From the NCBI RefSeq assembly GCF_028736925.1, contig NZ_JAQZAT010000025.1:1-59699 (forward strand): 59,699 bases of DNA, written 5' to 3'. Below the pieces are notes generated by a model. The model was not told the DNA's origin and searched no databases. It was given only the letters and a program-made list of their open reading frames with translations. The position numbers and the translations under genes are program-made. Each line of letters starts with the position of its first letter. Position 1 is the stretch's first letter. The stretch comes from Flavivirga sp. 57AJ16. Its GTDB lineage: Bacteria; Bacteroidota; Bacteroidia; Flavobacteriales; Flavobacteriaceae. Below, one piece after another: positions 16,584 through 24,565 of this stretch.

Positions 16584-17963
16584 ATGAAATTAAAAAACAA
16601 TAGAATATCGTTTTATTCGATCAAAAATATACTAGTTTTTAGTGCCTTATTATTTGGTTTTAATAGTTGTGATGACTTTGTAGAAGTAGATTTACCACCA
16701 GATTTAATTAACACTGATGCAGTATTTAAGAATGAAGGTTCTGCACAATCTGCCATGAGAGGTATTTATGCCTATACAAACCAAAGTAATGCAACAAGTT
16801 ATATGTTCACAATTGTTGGATTATCTTCAGATGAGTTAGAAAAAATTAGTTATACTGTAGAAGAAACCATGTTTGCAACAAATACAATTGCTTCAAATAG
16901 TAGTACTATTTTAAATATGTGGCGGGGTTTTTATAATATAATCTACCAATGTAATAATGCCATTTTAAATATACCTGAATCAACCGAGTTGTCAGAAGAT
17001 ACAAAAGATCAACTGGTAGGTGAAGCCAAATTCATAAGAGCGTTTATTTATTTTTATTTAGTAAATCTATGGGGTGATGTTCCTATTAACCTAATTACAG
17101 ATTATGATGTTATTAGATTACTGCCACGTGCATCGGTTGCTGAAGTTTATGAGCAAATTGAAGCAGATTTACTAGACGCACAAAGTAAATTAAGCAGTGA
17201 GCTTTATACACTGGCTGGAGAAAGAATCCGAGCCAATAAGTGGGCGGCAACTGCCTTATTGGCAAGGGTGATGCTATATCAAGAAAATTGGACTGATGCA
17301 GAAACGCAAGCAAGTGCAGTTATCAATTCAGGTTTCTATCAATTAGAATCTTTAACTGACGTATTTTTTGCTACCTCTCGTGAGAACATCATGCAATTTG
17401 CTAGTTCTGGTAACAATAGATATACTTTCGCAAATTTAACAGGATCTTCAGTAACGAACCCAAGATATAGATTAACCTCATTTATATCTAATAATATTTC
17501 AGACGATGACGAAAGAAGATCTGAATGGTTAACACCTAATTTAAATGGTTCTTATAAATATAAGGCTTATTCAAACACAAGAGGTCCAGAGGACCCGGAA
17601 GCCGTTAGCGTATTAAGATTGGCAGAAATGTATCTCATAAGAGCTGAAGCTCGGGCACAGCAAGCTAACATTACTGGATTGAATAGTGCAGAATCTGATT
17701 TGAATGTAATTCGTTCAAGAGCTGGTTTGCAAGGTACAGCCGCAACCACTAAAGCTACCATGTTACAAGATATTTATATAGAACGAACGAGAGAATTTTT
17801 TGGGGAATGGGGCCATCGTTGGTTAGATGTTAAAAGAATTGGACAAGCAGATGCTGTTTTTGGAACTAATAAAGCAGAATGGGTCTCTCAAGCTGCTCTT
17901 TATCCTATTCCTTTTGAGGATATACAGCGTAACCCCAACTTAACACAAAACCCAGAGTATTAA
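16584..17963 (+). CDS. SusD/RagB-family outer-membrane lipoprotein
   Basis: A 459-residue surface lipoprotein with a lipobox around residue 29 (FNSCDDF) and the SusD-family alpha-helical layout: LPPDLINTDAVFKNEGSAQSA early, GEAKFIRAFIYFYLVNLWGDVP in the TPR-like part, and a C-terminal SusD domain ending in ALYPIPFEDIQRNPNLTQNPEY, the usual family ending. SusD proteins form a lid over SusC and deliver substrate. It starts 20 bases after susC, so the two are translated from one message. It is followed by a perfect 48-bp palindrome. Confidence 0.9.
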   Translation: MKLKNNRISFYSIKNILVFSALLFGFNSCDDFVEVDLPPDLINTDAVFKNEGSAQSAMRGIYAYTNQSNATSYMFTIVGLSSDELEKISYTVEETMFATNTIASNSSTILNMWRGFYNIIYQCNNAILNIPESTELSEDTKDQLVGEAKFIRAFIYFYLVNLWGDVPINLITDYDVIRLLPRASVAEVYEQIEADLLDAQSKLSSELYTLAGERIRANKWAATALLARVMLYQENWTDAETQASAVINSGFYQLESLTDVFFATSRENIMQFASSGNNRYTFANLTGSSVTNPRYRLTSFISNNISDDDERRSEWLTPNLNGSYKYKAYSNTRGPEDPEAVSVLRLAEMYLIRAEARAQQANITGLNSAESDLNVIRSRAGLQGTAATTKATMLQDIYIERTREFFGEWGHRWLDVKRIGQADAVFGTNKAEWVSQAALYPIPFEDIQRNPNLTQNPEY

Positions 17964-17979
17964 TAATATAAATTAAAAA

Positions 17980-18027
17980 ATGTCCATACTATTTTATCAA
18001 AATATTTTGATAAAATAGTATGGACAT
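17980..18027. other. Perfect 48-bp palindrome between susD and the thioredoxin-like gene
   Basis: Bases 17980-18003 (starting ATGTCCATACTATTTTATC) are followed immediately by their exact reverse complement at 18004-18027 (ending GATAAAATAGTATGGACAT). In RNA this gives a stem of about 22 pairs with a minimal loop. No T run follows on either strand, so it is not a standard intrinsic terminator. It lies 16 bases after the susD stop and 31 bases before the next start, a place where a stem could protect susCD mRNA from 3' decay or lower expression of the downstream genes. Confidence 0.8.
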
Positions 18028-18058
18028 AGCACAAAAGATAATTTTAAACAATTAAAAT

Positions 18059-19213
18059 ATGATGATAAAAAAATATATAGTATGTGTACTCATGTTATTG
18101 ACTATGTGGGGCTGTAACAAAAAAAATAAAGATGAAAATTATAGCTTAACAGTAAAGGTAAATAATACAAATAGTCCAAAAGCAAAGATGTATTTATTTA
18201 ATACGTTAATAAAGCTTAATGCACAAACCCTCTTGGATTCGGCTAGCTTAAAAAATGGCATGTTTCACTTTAAAGGGGAGGTGTCCGAGCCAAAGCAAGT
18301 TTTTTTAATTCTTAATAAAGAAGGAACTGGTTTTAAGGATTCCAAGAACTTTAGCGGTATTTTGCCTATGTATCTTGAAAAAGGAAACATTAATGTAGCT
18401 ATTAAGGATGCGGTTAAAAATGCTGTTATTACTGGTTCAAAATTAAATACAGAATATAAGGCCTACAATAAATTACTTTACCCAACAAAGTTTAATGATG
18501 AATATGCGCGTTTAAAAAAAGCTATAAAAGACGAAGTTTCTGCAGAAAAAAAGGAACTTTTAAAAAAGGAAGAATTGGATATAATTAATAATAGGGCAAA
18601 GTATAGAGACTCTACGATACTGGAATATGCGAAACAGCATCCAGATTCCTATTTTAGTTTAGAAGGTTTAAATATATTTATACAAAAAGGCTATGATGTA
18701 AGTGTATTGCGTGCCATTTTTGAAAACCTTAACGAGGAATTGCGAACTGGCAAGCGAGGTTTAGAGTTTTTAAAAAAATTAAATAAAAAACGTGCTGATA
18801 TAGGAAAATTGGCGTTAGATTTTACTCAAAATGATGAAACCGGAAAGCCTATAAAATTATCTGATTTTAGAGGTAAATATCTACTACTTGATTTTTGGGC
18901 TTCGTGGTGTGGGCCTTGTAGGGCAGAAAACCCAAATTTAATCAAAGCTTATGCAAAATATCATGATAAAGGCTTTGATATTTTGTCTGTTTCATTAGAT
19001 ACCAAAAAAGAGGCTTGGGAAAAGGCAATCAAGCAAGAAAATCTTCCTTGGGTTCATGTGTCTGATTTAAAAGGGTTTGAAAACAAAGCGGCTGTTTTAT
19101 ATGATGTTCACGCCATTCCTAAAAGCTTATTGATTGATCCTAATGGAAAAGTTATAGCAATGGATTTAAGAGGATATAGATTGGAAGAGGAACTGTACAA
19201 AATATTCAAATAA
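18059..19213 (+). CDS. TlpA-like thiol-disulfide oxidoreductase with DUF4369 domain, lipoprotein
   Basis: A 384-residue predicted lipoprotein (lipobox MWGCNK near residue 20). The N-terminal third resembles DUF4369 (about 28-125). A helical linker follows, then a thioredoxin-fold AhpC/TSA-type domain (about 250-384) with the active site WASWCGPC (CGPC at about 284-287) and a cis-Pro region HAIPKSLLID. It should act in the periplasm or at the outer membrane on disulfides. Proteins of this type are common next to SusC/SusD pairs in Bacteroidota. Here it is followed by an M16 peptidase, which suggests that the imported substrate is proteinaceous and perhaps disulfide-bonded (inference). Two ATG codons in a row mark the start. 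Confidence 0.85.
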   Translation: MMIKKYIVCVLMLLTMWGCNKKNKDENYSLTVKVNNTNSPKAKMYLFNTLIKLNAQTLLDSASLKNGMFHFKGEVSEPKQVFLILNKEGTGFKDSKNFSGILPMYLEKGNINVAIKDAVKNAVITGSKLNTEYKAYNKLLYPTKFNDEYARLKKAIKDEVSAEKKELLKKEELDIINNRAKYRDSTILEYAKQHPDSYFSLEGLNIFIQKGYDVSVLRAIFENLNEELRTGKRGLEFLKKLNKKRADIGKLALDFTQNDETGKPIKLSDFRGKYLLLDFWASWCGPCRAENPNLIKAYAKYHDKGFDILSVSLDTKKEAWEKAIKQENLPWVHVSDLKGFENKAAVLYDVHAIPKSLLIDPNGKVIAMDLRGYRLEEELYKIFK

Positions 19214-19254
19214 TTAATTCTTGGTCTTTGTTTCAATAAAAATCCCTTTGATAA

Positions 19255-22065
19255 ATGAATCGTATAGTATTTTATATATTAATCACTGCTTTCTCTTTTA
19301 GTGCAACAGCACAAAAGGTAAATTTAAATAATACATTACCAATAGATAAAACTATAAAAAAAGGAGTATTGCCCAATGGGATGACCTATTATATAAAAAG
19401 CACTGATGTGGTAAAGGATGCTGCAAGTTATTACATTATCCAGAATGTGGGCTCAATTTTAGAGAATGAGAACCAACGAGGTTTGGCCCATTTTTTAGAG
19501 CACATGGCATTTAATGGCACTCGGCACTTCCCAGAAAAAGGTGTACTGAATACGCTCCAAAAACACGGAGCGGTATTTGGAAAGGATATCAATGCCTATA
19601 CTGGATTTGATGAAACCGTATATAATTTAAGTAATATCCCTACTAAAGATGGTTTGGTAGATACCTGTTTGGCCGTTTTAAAAGACTGGTCCAATTATCT
19701 GTTGTTGACCGATGAAGAGATCGATGCAGAACGAGGAGTGATAAAAGAGGAATGGCGTACTCGTCAAAACGGAAAAATGCGCTTGTTTCAAACCAGTTTG
19801 CCAGTTACATATAACCATTCAAAATATTCGGATAGATTACCCATAGGGTTAATGTCTGTGGTTGAAGGTTTTGAACATAAAGCGCTACGCGATTTTTACC
19901 ACGATTGGTATAGAACAGATTTACAGGCCATAGCAATAATAGGAGATATAAATGTTGACAAAGTTGAACAAAAAATTATAGAGAAATTCTCGAAAATCCC
20001 AGCTGTTAAAAACCCGAGAAAGCGTTTTATGGTAGATATTCCAGACAATAAAGAGATGCTTTACAGTTTAGGGATGGATTCTGAAATTTCAGCTGCAAGT
20101 ATCAATTTTGGTATCCGTCACAAAAAGTCATTAGAAACAGAAACGGTTGCCGATTTAAAAGAGCAGCTTTTAGAATCAATGGTAACCAGAATGCTATCTG
20201 CAAGACTTTCCGAACAGGCTCAAAAACCAGATGTAACCTTTTTATCTGCTGCTGCAGGATATAGGTCTTTGTCAAGAACTTCTAAGACTTTTAGTATATC
20301 GATTATTCCTAAAGAAAATCAACAAATAGAGGCTTTTAAAGCAGTATTGAAAGAAGTAGAGAGAGCCATAAAATTTGGTTATATCCAACCTGAAATAGAC
20401 CGGACAATAGCCAAAATAAAAAGTTCTTACGAAAACCAGATTACCAAAAAAAATGATATCAGCCACAAGCAAATTGAGCGTACTATTCAAAATAATTATT
20501 TGGAGAACAAGACCATTTCGGATATAGAAGAAGTGTACGAAATATCTAAAATTCTGTTAGACGGAATTAGCGCAGAAGAACTCCACGGCACAATAAAACG
20601 GTTATACACAAAAAACAATAGATACTTAAACGTTACAGGTGTTGAAGGACAGAATAATTTAACAGAAGCCCAAGCCAAACAAATCATTAAAACGGCAGAA
20701 AATGACTCGACCATTCTGCCCTATACAGAATCGCTTGAAGGAAAAAACTTAATACCTTCTAATACTCCTATCAAAGAAGGAATCATAACAAATACGATTA
20801 CCAATCCAGATCTAGAATCAACAACATATGTGTTGAGCAATGGTGTTAAAGTACATTATAAATTTGTTGATAAAGATAAGGATAAAGTGGTTTTAAGAGG
20901 TATTAGCTATGGTGGTAAATCACTTTTAAATGAAGGGGATTTACCATCAGCCAATTTATTGGGAAGTTTTATCCAGATGTCGGGACTAGGAAATTTTTCA
21001 GCTACAGATTTAAGAAAGGTTTTGGCAGGTAAAACGGCGAATGTTAGAGTTAACTTGGGAAATATCAATGAAAGTGTTTCTGGTACTTCAAATACGAAAG
21101 ATATTGAAACCATGCTGCAAATGGTTTATCTGTATTTTGTAAAACCACGGTTCGATGAGCAAGCCTACCAGGTTCTAGTTAGTAATATAAATAACCATAT
21201 AACTAAAAGAAGTCAAGATATAAGAGAAAAAATGAAAGATAGTTTGACGGTTGTGTTATATGGAAAAAACAATCCCAAAAAACCAATTTTCAATCAGGAT
21301 TATGCAAGTAAGATTTCATTTGAAAAAATCAAAAGTATTTATAAAGAGCGATTTCAAGATGCATCAGATTTTGAGTTTTTTATTGTAGGTGATGTTAAAG
21401 AGAGTCAGTTAAAGCTACTTTTAGAAAAATATTTAGCCAGTATCCCTACAAAAGGTATCGTGGAACAATTTAAGGATAATGGTGCAGAATGGGTCTCCAA
21501 CAAGATTGATAAGAACATCTATTTAATCATGGAGAACCCTAAAGCAACAGTTAATATTTCCTATAAAAAAGAAATGCCATATTCAATAAAAAATAATATT
21601 TATACAAATGCTTTAGGTGATATTTTACAGTTGCGGGTTACTGAAACCGTAAGAGAAAATGAAGGAGGCGCTTATAGCCCGAGGGCATCAGCTAATTTTT
21701 ATCGTGAACCAAAGTCTTTAGCATACATATCCTTTCAGTTTGATTGTAACCCCAATCTAGTTAATAAACTTACGGAAATAGTTAAAGGCGAGTTACAAAA
21801 TATTGCTGATGGAAATATTAAGGAAGAAGACTTAAATAAAATAAAGGCAAACTTTATAAAAGAAAGACAGCAATCAAAAGACAGAAATAGTTATGATATG
21901 AAATTGCTTATAAATTTCTTTAGATACGGATATAATATAAATGACCCCAAGAATTTTGTAGATGTTGTAAACAGTATGTCCAAAGAAGATATTCAAAATA
22001 TGGCAAAACAAGCACGCGATGGAGGAGCGTTTTTTGAGGTTGTTTTTAAGCCAAAAGTAGAATAA
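19255..22065 (+). CDS. M16-family zinc metallopeptidase (pitrilysin/insulinase type), secreted
   Basis: A 936-residue peptidase with signal peptide (1-19, ending SATAQ). The inverted zinc motif HxxEH is intact as HFLEH at residues 79-83, followed by MAFNGTRHFP, and the downstream glutamate ligand region is present (EERGVIKEEW-like, about 155-170). The protein has the usual duplicated M16 halves; the second half (from about 500) lacks the zinc motif, as expected for the non-catalytic half. It would degrade oligopeptides in the periplasm. It lies 41 bases after the thioredoxin-like gene and closes the sigma/FecR-controlled SusCD operon. Confidence 0.9.
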   Translation: MNRIVFYILITAFSFSATAQKVNLNNTLPIDKTIKKGVLPNGMTYYIKSTDVVKDAASYYIIQNVGSILENENQRGLAHFLEHMAFNGTRHFPEKGVLNTLQKHGAVFGKDINAYTGFDETVYNLSNIPTKDGLVDTCLAVLKDWSNYLLLTDEEIDAERGVIKEEWRTRQNGKMRLFQTSLPVTYNHSKYSDRLPIGLMSVVEGFEHKALRDFYHDWYRTDLQAIAIIGDINVDKVEQKIIEKFSKIPAVKNPRKRFMVDIPDNKEMLYSLGMDSEISAASINFGIRHKKSLETETVADLKEQLLESMVTRMLSARLSEQAQKPDVTFLSAAAGYRSLSRTSKTFSISIIPKENQQIEAFKAVLKEVERAIKFGYIQPEIDRTIAKIKSSYENQITKKNDISHKQIERTIQNNYLENKTISDIEEVYEISKILLDGISAEELHGTIKRLYTKNNRYLNVTGVEGQNNLTEAQAKQIIKTAENDSTILPYTESLEGKNLIPSNTPIKEGIITNTITNPDLESTTYVLSNGVKVHYKFVDKDKDKVVLRGISYGGKSLLNEGDLPSANLLGSFIQMSGLGNFSATDLRKVLAGKTANVRVNLGNINESVSGTSNTKDIETMLQMVYLYFVKPRFDEQAYQVLVSNINNHITKRSQDIREKMKDSLTVVLYGKNNPKKPIFNQDYASKISFEKIKSIYKERFQDASDFEFFIVGDVKESQLKLLLEKYLASIPTKGIVEQFKDNGAEWVSNKIDKNIYLIMENPKATVNISYKKEMPYSIKNNIYTNALGDILQLRVTETVRENEGGAYSPRASANFYREPKSLAYISFQFDCNPNLVNKLTEIVKGELQNIADGNIKEEDLNKIKANFIKERQQSKDRNSYDMKLLINFFRYGYNINDPKNFVDVVNSMSKEDIQNMAKQARDGGAFFEVVFKPKVE

Positions 22066-22203
22066 GGAAAACCCATCACAAAATCCGTAAAATAATTAAA
22101 AAAATAGTGTTGAATTTTTAAACCGCTAAAACATCTTTTACTAAACTTTTTTTGTTTAAAATCAATTGAGTTAGTAAGTTAAAGTTAAAGTGAAAGATGA
22201 AAA

Positions 22204-22410
22204 GAGGGTGTCTAAAAAGTAGAGGCTATGTCACATTGAGTACTTCGGCTATAGTTTATCTTGAGCGCAGTCCGAAAGGCTCAGCATAAACTAAAGTCGA
22301 AATGTATTAAATCACTGATAATCACCAATAGGTTTCGACAGAGCCTGTGCTGAGTTTATCGAAGTACTCAACCTGACAAGGGAAATTAAAGACTTTTTTA
22401 GACATCCTCT
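22204..22410. repeat. MITE-like element with AGAGGGTGTCTAAAAAGT ends
   Basis: The left end AGAGGGTGTCTAAAAAGT (22204-22221) is matched in inverted orientation by the right end (22392-22410), with one substitution and one extra base. The 207-bp interval has no ORF. It contains further inverted repeats (TTGAGTACTTCG and CGAAGTACTCAA) and a 71-bp block found again at 50876-50946. A further copy of the end sequence lies at 59559-59576. No clear target duplication is visible. Confidence 0.6.
22233..22303 (+). repeat. 71-bp dispersed repeat, copy 1
   Basis: The block starting CACATTGAGTACTTCGGCTA and ending ACTAAAGTCGAAAT recurs, inverted and nearly identical, at 50876-50946. It includes the TTGAGCGCAGTC/GAAAGGCTCAG hairpin type scattered through flavobacterial intergenic DNA. 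Confidence 0.75.
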
Positions 22411-22861
22411 TCTAAAATGAAAAAAAAAAACCTTTATTAATCCACAACAAAATTTCTGTATAAACGACTTATTTGTAATATAGGAATTCCAGTAGACTTA
22501 TAATTTTATTACTTGTAAATTACTTTGAAGTTTTTTTTTCGTAATCTGAATGGTATGTTATTAAAATAACTATACGAGCTCATCTTGACTTTTTCTATTT
22601 CCTAAAACCTGCCTGGCCGGCAGGAATGGCTAAAATCCACTCATATTTCGTTACTTTTATTATCCATAGCAATGCTATGCCTTTCAAAAAGGGCCTTATT
22701 TGGACAAATTTTATCTCATTTTAGTTCACTAAATTCTTATTATCATAAATCGGAGTTCATGAATCTTCGATTTCGGTTAAACACAAAAAGTGAAGATGAG
22801 TTCTACGTTTGAAATTTTAAATAAATAGTCGAATCATATTTAACGTTTTTTTAACTTCTTT
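22411..22861. other. Gene-free stretch with degraded repeat pieces
   Basis: No convincing ORF. It holds a near-palindrome CCTGCCTGGCCGGCAGG (22608-22624), a CATAGC-AAT-GCTATG hairpin near 22665-22679 resembling one inside the element at 40144-40301, and the string GGAGTTCATGAATCTTCGATT (22752-22772), which recurs at 50711-50731. These look like remains of the same dispersed elements. Confidence 0.5.
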
Positions 22862-22895
22862 TAGTTCGGTTTGTTTCGAACTAAATATATTTTTG
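22862..22895 (+). promoter_or_regulatory. Promoter and palindromic operator of the efflux operon
   Basis: Arms TAGTTCG (22862-22868) and CGAACTA (22877-22883) form an 8-base-spaced palindrome directly before a -7 box TATTTTTG (22888-22895). The position, covering the -33 region and 18 bases before the GbsR-like start at 22913, fits an autoregulatory repressor site. Confidence 0.55.
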
Positions 22896-22912
22896 TTGAA
22901 AATTTCATAAAA

Positions 22913-23410
22913 ATGATTACTTGCAATCAAAAAAAAATCTTAATCGAAAAATTAGGGGTTTTTTTCGAAAACAAAGACCAATTGGCTCCTGTAGCTGCCC
23001 GTATTATTGCCTATGTGATTCTCAACGGAAAACTTGGAGCCACTTTTGATGATTTGGTGACCGATTTATGTGCCAGCAAAAGTACCATTTCCACACATTT
23101 GAACCATTTGCTGGACTTAAAGAAATTGGTGTATTTCACCAAACTTGGCGACAGAAAAAAATACTTTATAATCAATAAGGACAGTATTGTTCAAAGTTTT
23201 GATGAGATGATAGAATCTTGCTTCAATCAAAAAGAACTGCATATTGAAATAAAAGAGTATAAAGAATACCAAAACAAAAATGAAATAGTAGATGAAGCCT
23301 CAAAATTTGATTTGGATTTTCACGATGATTATATCCAATATTTAGATGAAGGAATAAAATCCCTACAAAAATTAAGAAATAGAATCATACAAAATAACGA
23401 TAAACCATAA
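22913..23410 (+). CDS. GbsR/MarR-family transcriptional regulator
   Basis: A winged-helix regulator of 165 residues when started at the ATG at 22913 (MITCNQKK). A longer reading from a TTG at 22871 is unlikely, because that start would fall inside the predicted operator and upstream of the predicted transcription start. The DNA-binding part is around residues 30-95 (ATFDDLVTDLCASKSTISTHL followed by LLDLKKLVYF); the C-terminus is helical and probably dimerises. In Bacteroidota such GbsR-like genes head RND efflux operons. The adaptor gene starts 9 bases after this stop, so it is first gene of that operon and likely represses it from the palindrome at 22862-22883. Confidence 0.8.
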   Translation: MITCNQKKILIEKLGVFFENKDQLAPVAARIIAYVILNGKLGATFDDLVTDLCASKSTISTHLNHLLDLKKLVYFTKLGDRKKYFIINKDSIVQSFDEMIESCFNQKELHIEIKEYKEYQNKNEIVDEASKFDLDFHDDYIQYLDEGIKSLQKLRNRIIQNNDKP

Positions 23411-23419
23411 TCTGTAGTA

Positions 23420-24553
23420 ATGAAAAAAAATAACCTATATTCAATAGTGGGAATGCTTGCCATTGTATGGCTATCAAGCTGTGGGAACAAACAAGAAAAC
23501 AGCCCAGCAGCAGCCCAAATGCCCCCAGCTCCATTCCCAGTAACAAAATTGCAGCCTAAGACAATAACAAGTTTCAATGAATATCCAACTAACATTGAGG
23601 GGATTGTAAATAGCGGTGTACGTGCCAAATCCTCTGGATATATCCAGCAGGTATTGGTGGACGAAGGTCAAAAGGTACGTAAAGGACAAACCCTATTTAG
23701 ACTGGAAACACAATCGTTGAGCCAAGATGCAGGAGCAGCAAAAGCACGTGTCAATGTTGCACAGGTAGAAGTAGATAAATTAATTCCGCTTGTGGAGAAA
23801 AATATTATCAGCCCAGTGCAGTTGGAAACCGCAAAAGCAAATCTGGCACAGGCACAGGCCAATTATAGCAGCGTGACTGCCAATATTGGGTATGCAACCA
23901 TTAAAAGTCCGGTAGATGGCTATGTAGGTGCCATTAATTTTAGGGAAGGCACACTGGTAAGCCCTGGCGACTCTATGCCTTTGACCACTGTTAGCGATAT
24001 TAGCAAGGTCTATGCGTTTTTCAGTTTGAACGAAACCCAATATCTGGACTTCCTACAAAATGCCGAAGGGAAAAGTTTGAAGGAAAAACTGGCAAACTAT
24101 CCAGATGTAAACCTCATACTGGCCAATGGTAGCATGTATCCCGAAAAAGGAAAAATACAGACAAGTACGGGACAGGTGAACCAAAATACCGGAACCGTAA
24201 GCCTAAGGGCGGTTTTTAACAATCCCAACCAACTCTTAACCAACGGTAACAGTGGAAAAATACAGGTTCCCACAGTGTATGAAAATGCTATTGTGGTGCC
24301 TCAGGAAGCCACTTATGAACAACAGGGAAAAATTATGCTTTTTACTTTGGGAGAAGGCAATAAAGCTGTGAATACCATTGTAAAAGTGAAAGCGACAATA
24401 GATAATTTATATGTTCTGGAATCTGGGGTAGATACCAATGACAAAATCATAACAACAGGTGTGGGGAAACTTAAAAACGAGATGCCCATCACCCCACAAG
24501 AAGTATCTTTTGATGAGGTTACAAAACCTATATCAACATTGTTTAAAAATTAG
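23420..24553 (+). CDS. RND efflux periplasmic adaptor (MexA/AcrA type), lipoprotein
   Basis: A 377-residue membrane-fusion protein with lipobox Cys21 (WLSSCGNK) and a Pro-rich linker, then the barrel-sandwich/lipoyl halves (RAKSSGYIQQVLVDEGQKVRKGQ and ATIKSPVDGYVGAINFREG), a helical hairpin (about 95-150), a beta-barrel domain and a membrane-proximal domain. It links the inner-membrane pump to the outer-membrane factor and lies 12 bases before the pump gene. Confidence 0.9.
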   Translation: MKKNNLYSIVGMLAIVWLSSCGNKQENSPAAAQMPPAPFPVTKLQPKTITSFNEYPTNIEGIVNSGVRAKSSGYIQQVLVDEGQKVRKGQTLFRLETQSLSQDAGAAKARVNVAQVEVDKLIPLVEKNIISPVQLETAKANLAQAQANYSSVTANIGYATIKSPVDGYVGAINFREGTLVSPGDSMPLTTVSDISKVYAFFSLNETQYLDFLQNAEGKSLKEKLANYPDVNLILANGSMYPEKGKIQTSTGQVNQNTGTVSLRAVFNNPNQLLTNGNSGKIQVPTVYENAIVVPQEATYEQQGKIMLFTLGEGNKAVNTIVKVKATIDNLYVLESGVDTNDKIITTGVGKLKNEMPITPQEVSFDEVTKPISTLFKN

Positions 24554-24565
24554 AACCCCATAATT

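Noticed and set aside
17980-18027. 48-bp palindrome as an ordinary intrinsic terminator.
   Set aside because: No T run follows on either strand and the downstream genes have no obvious separate promoter, so a terminator call is not supported.
22871-22912. TTG start of the GbsR-like gene.
   Set aside because: It would lie inside the palindromic operator and upstream of the predicted transcription start; the ATG at 22913 is better placed.
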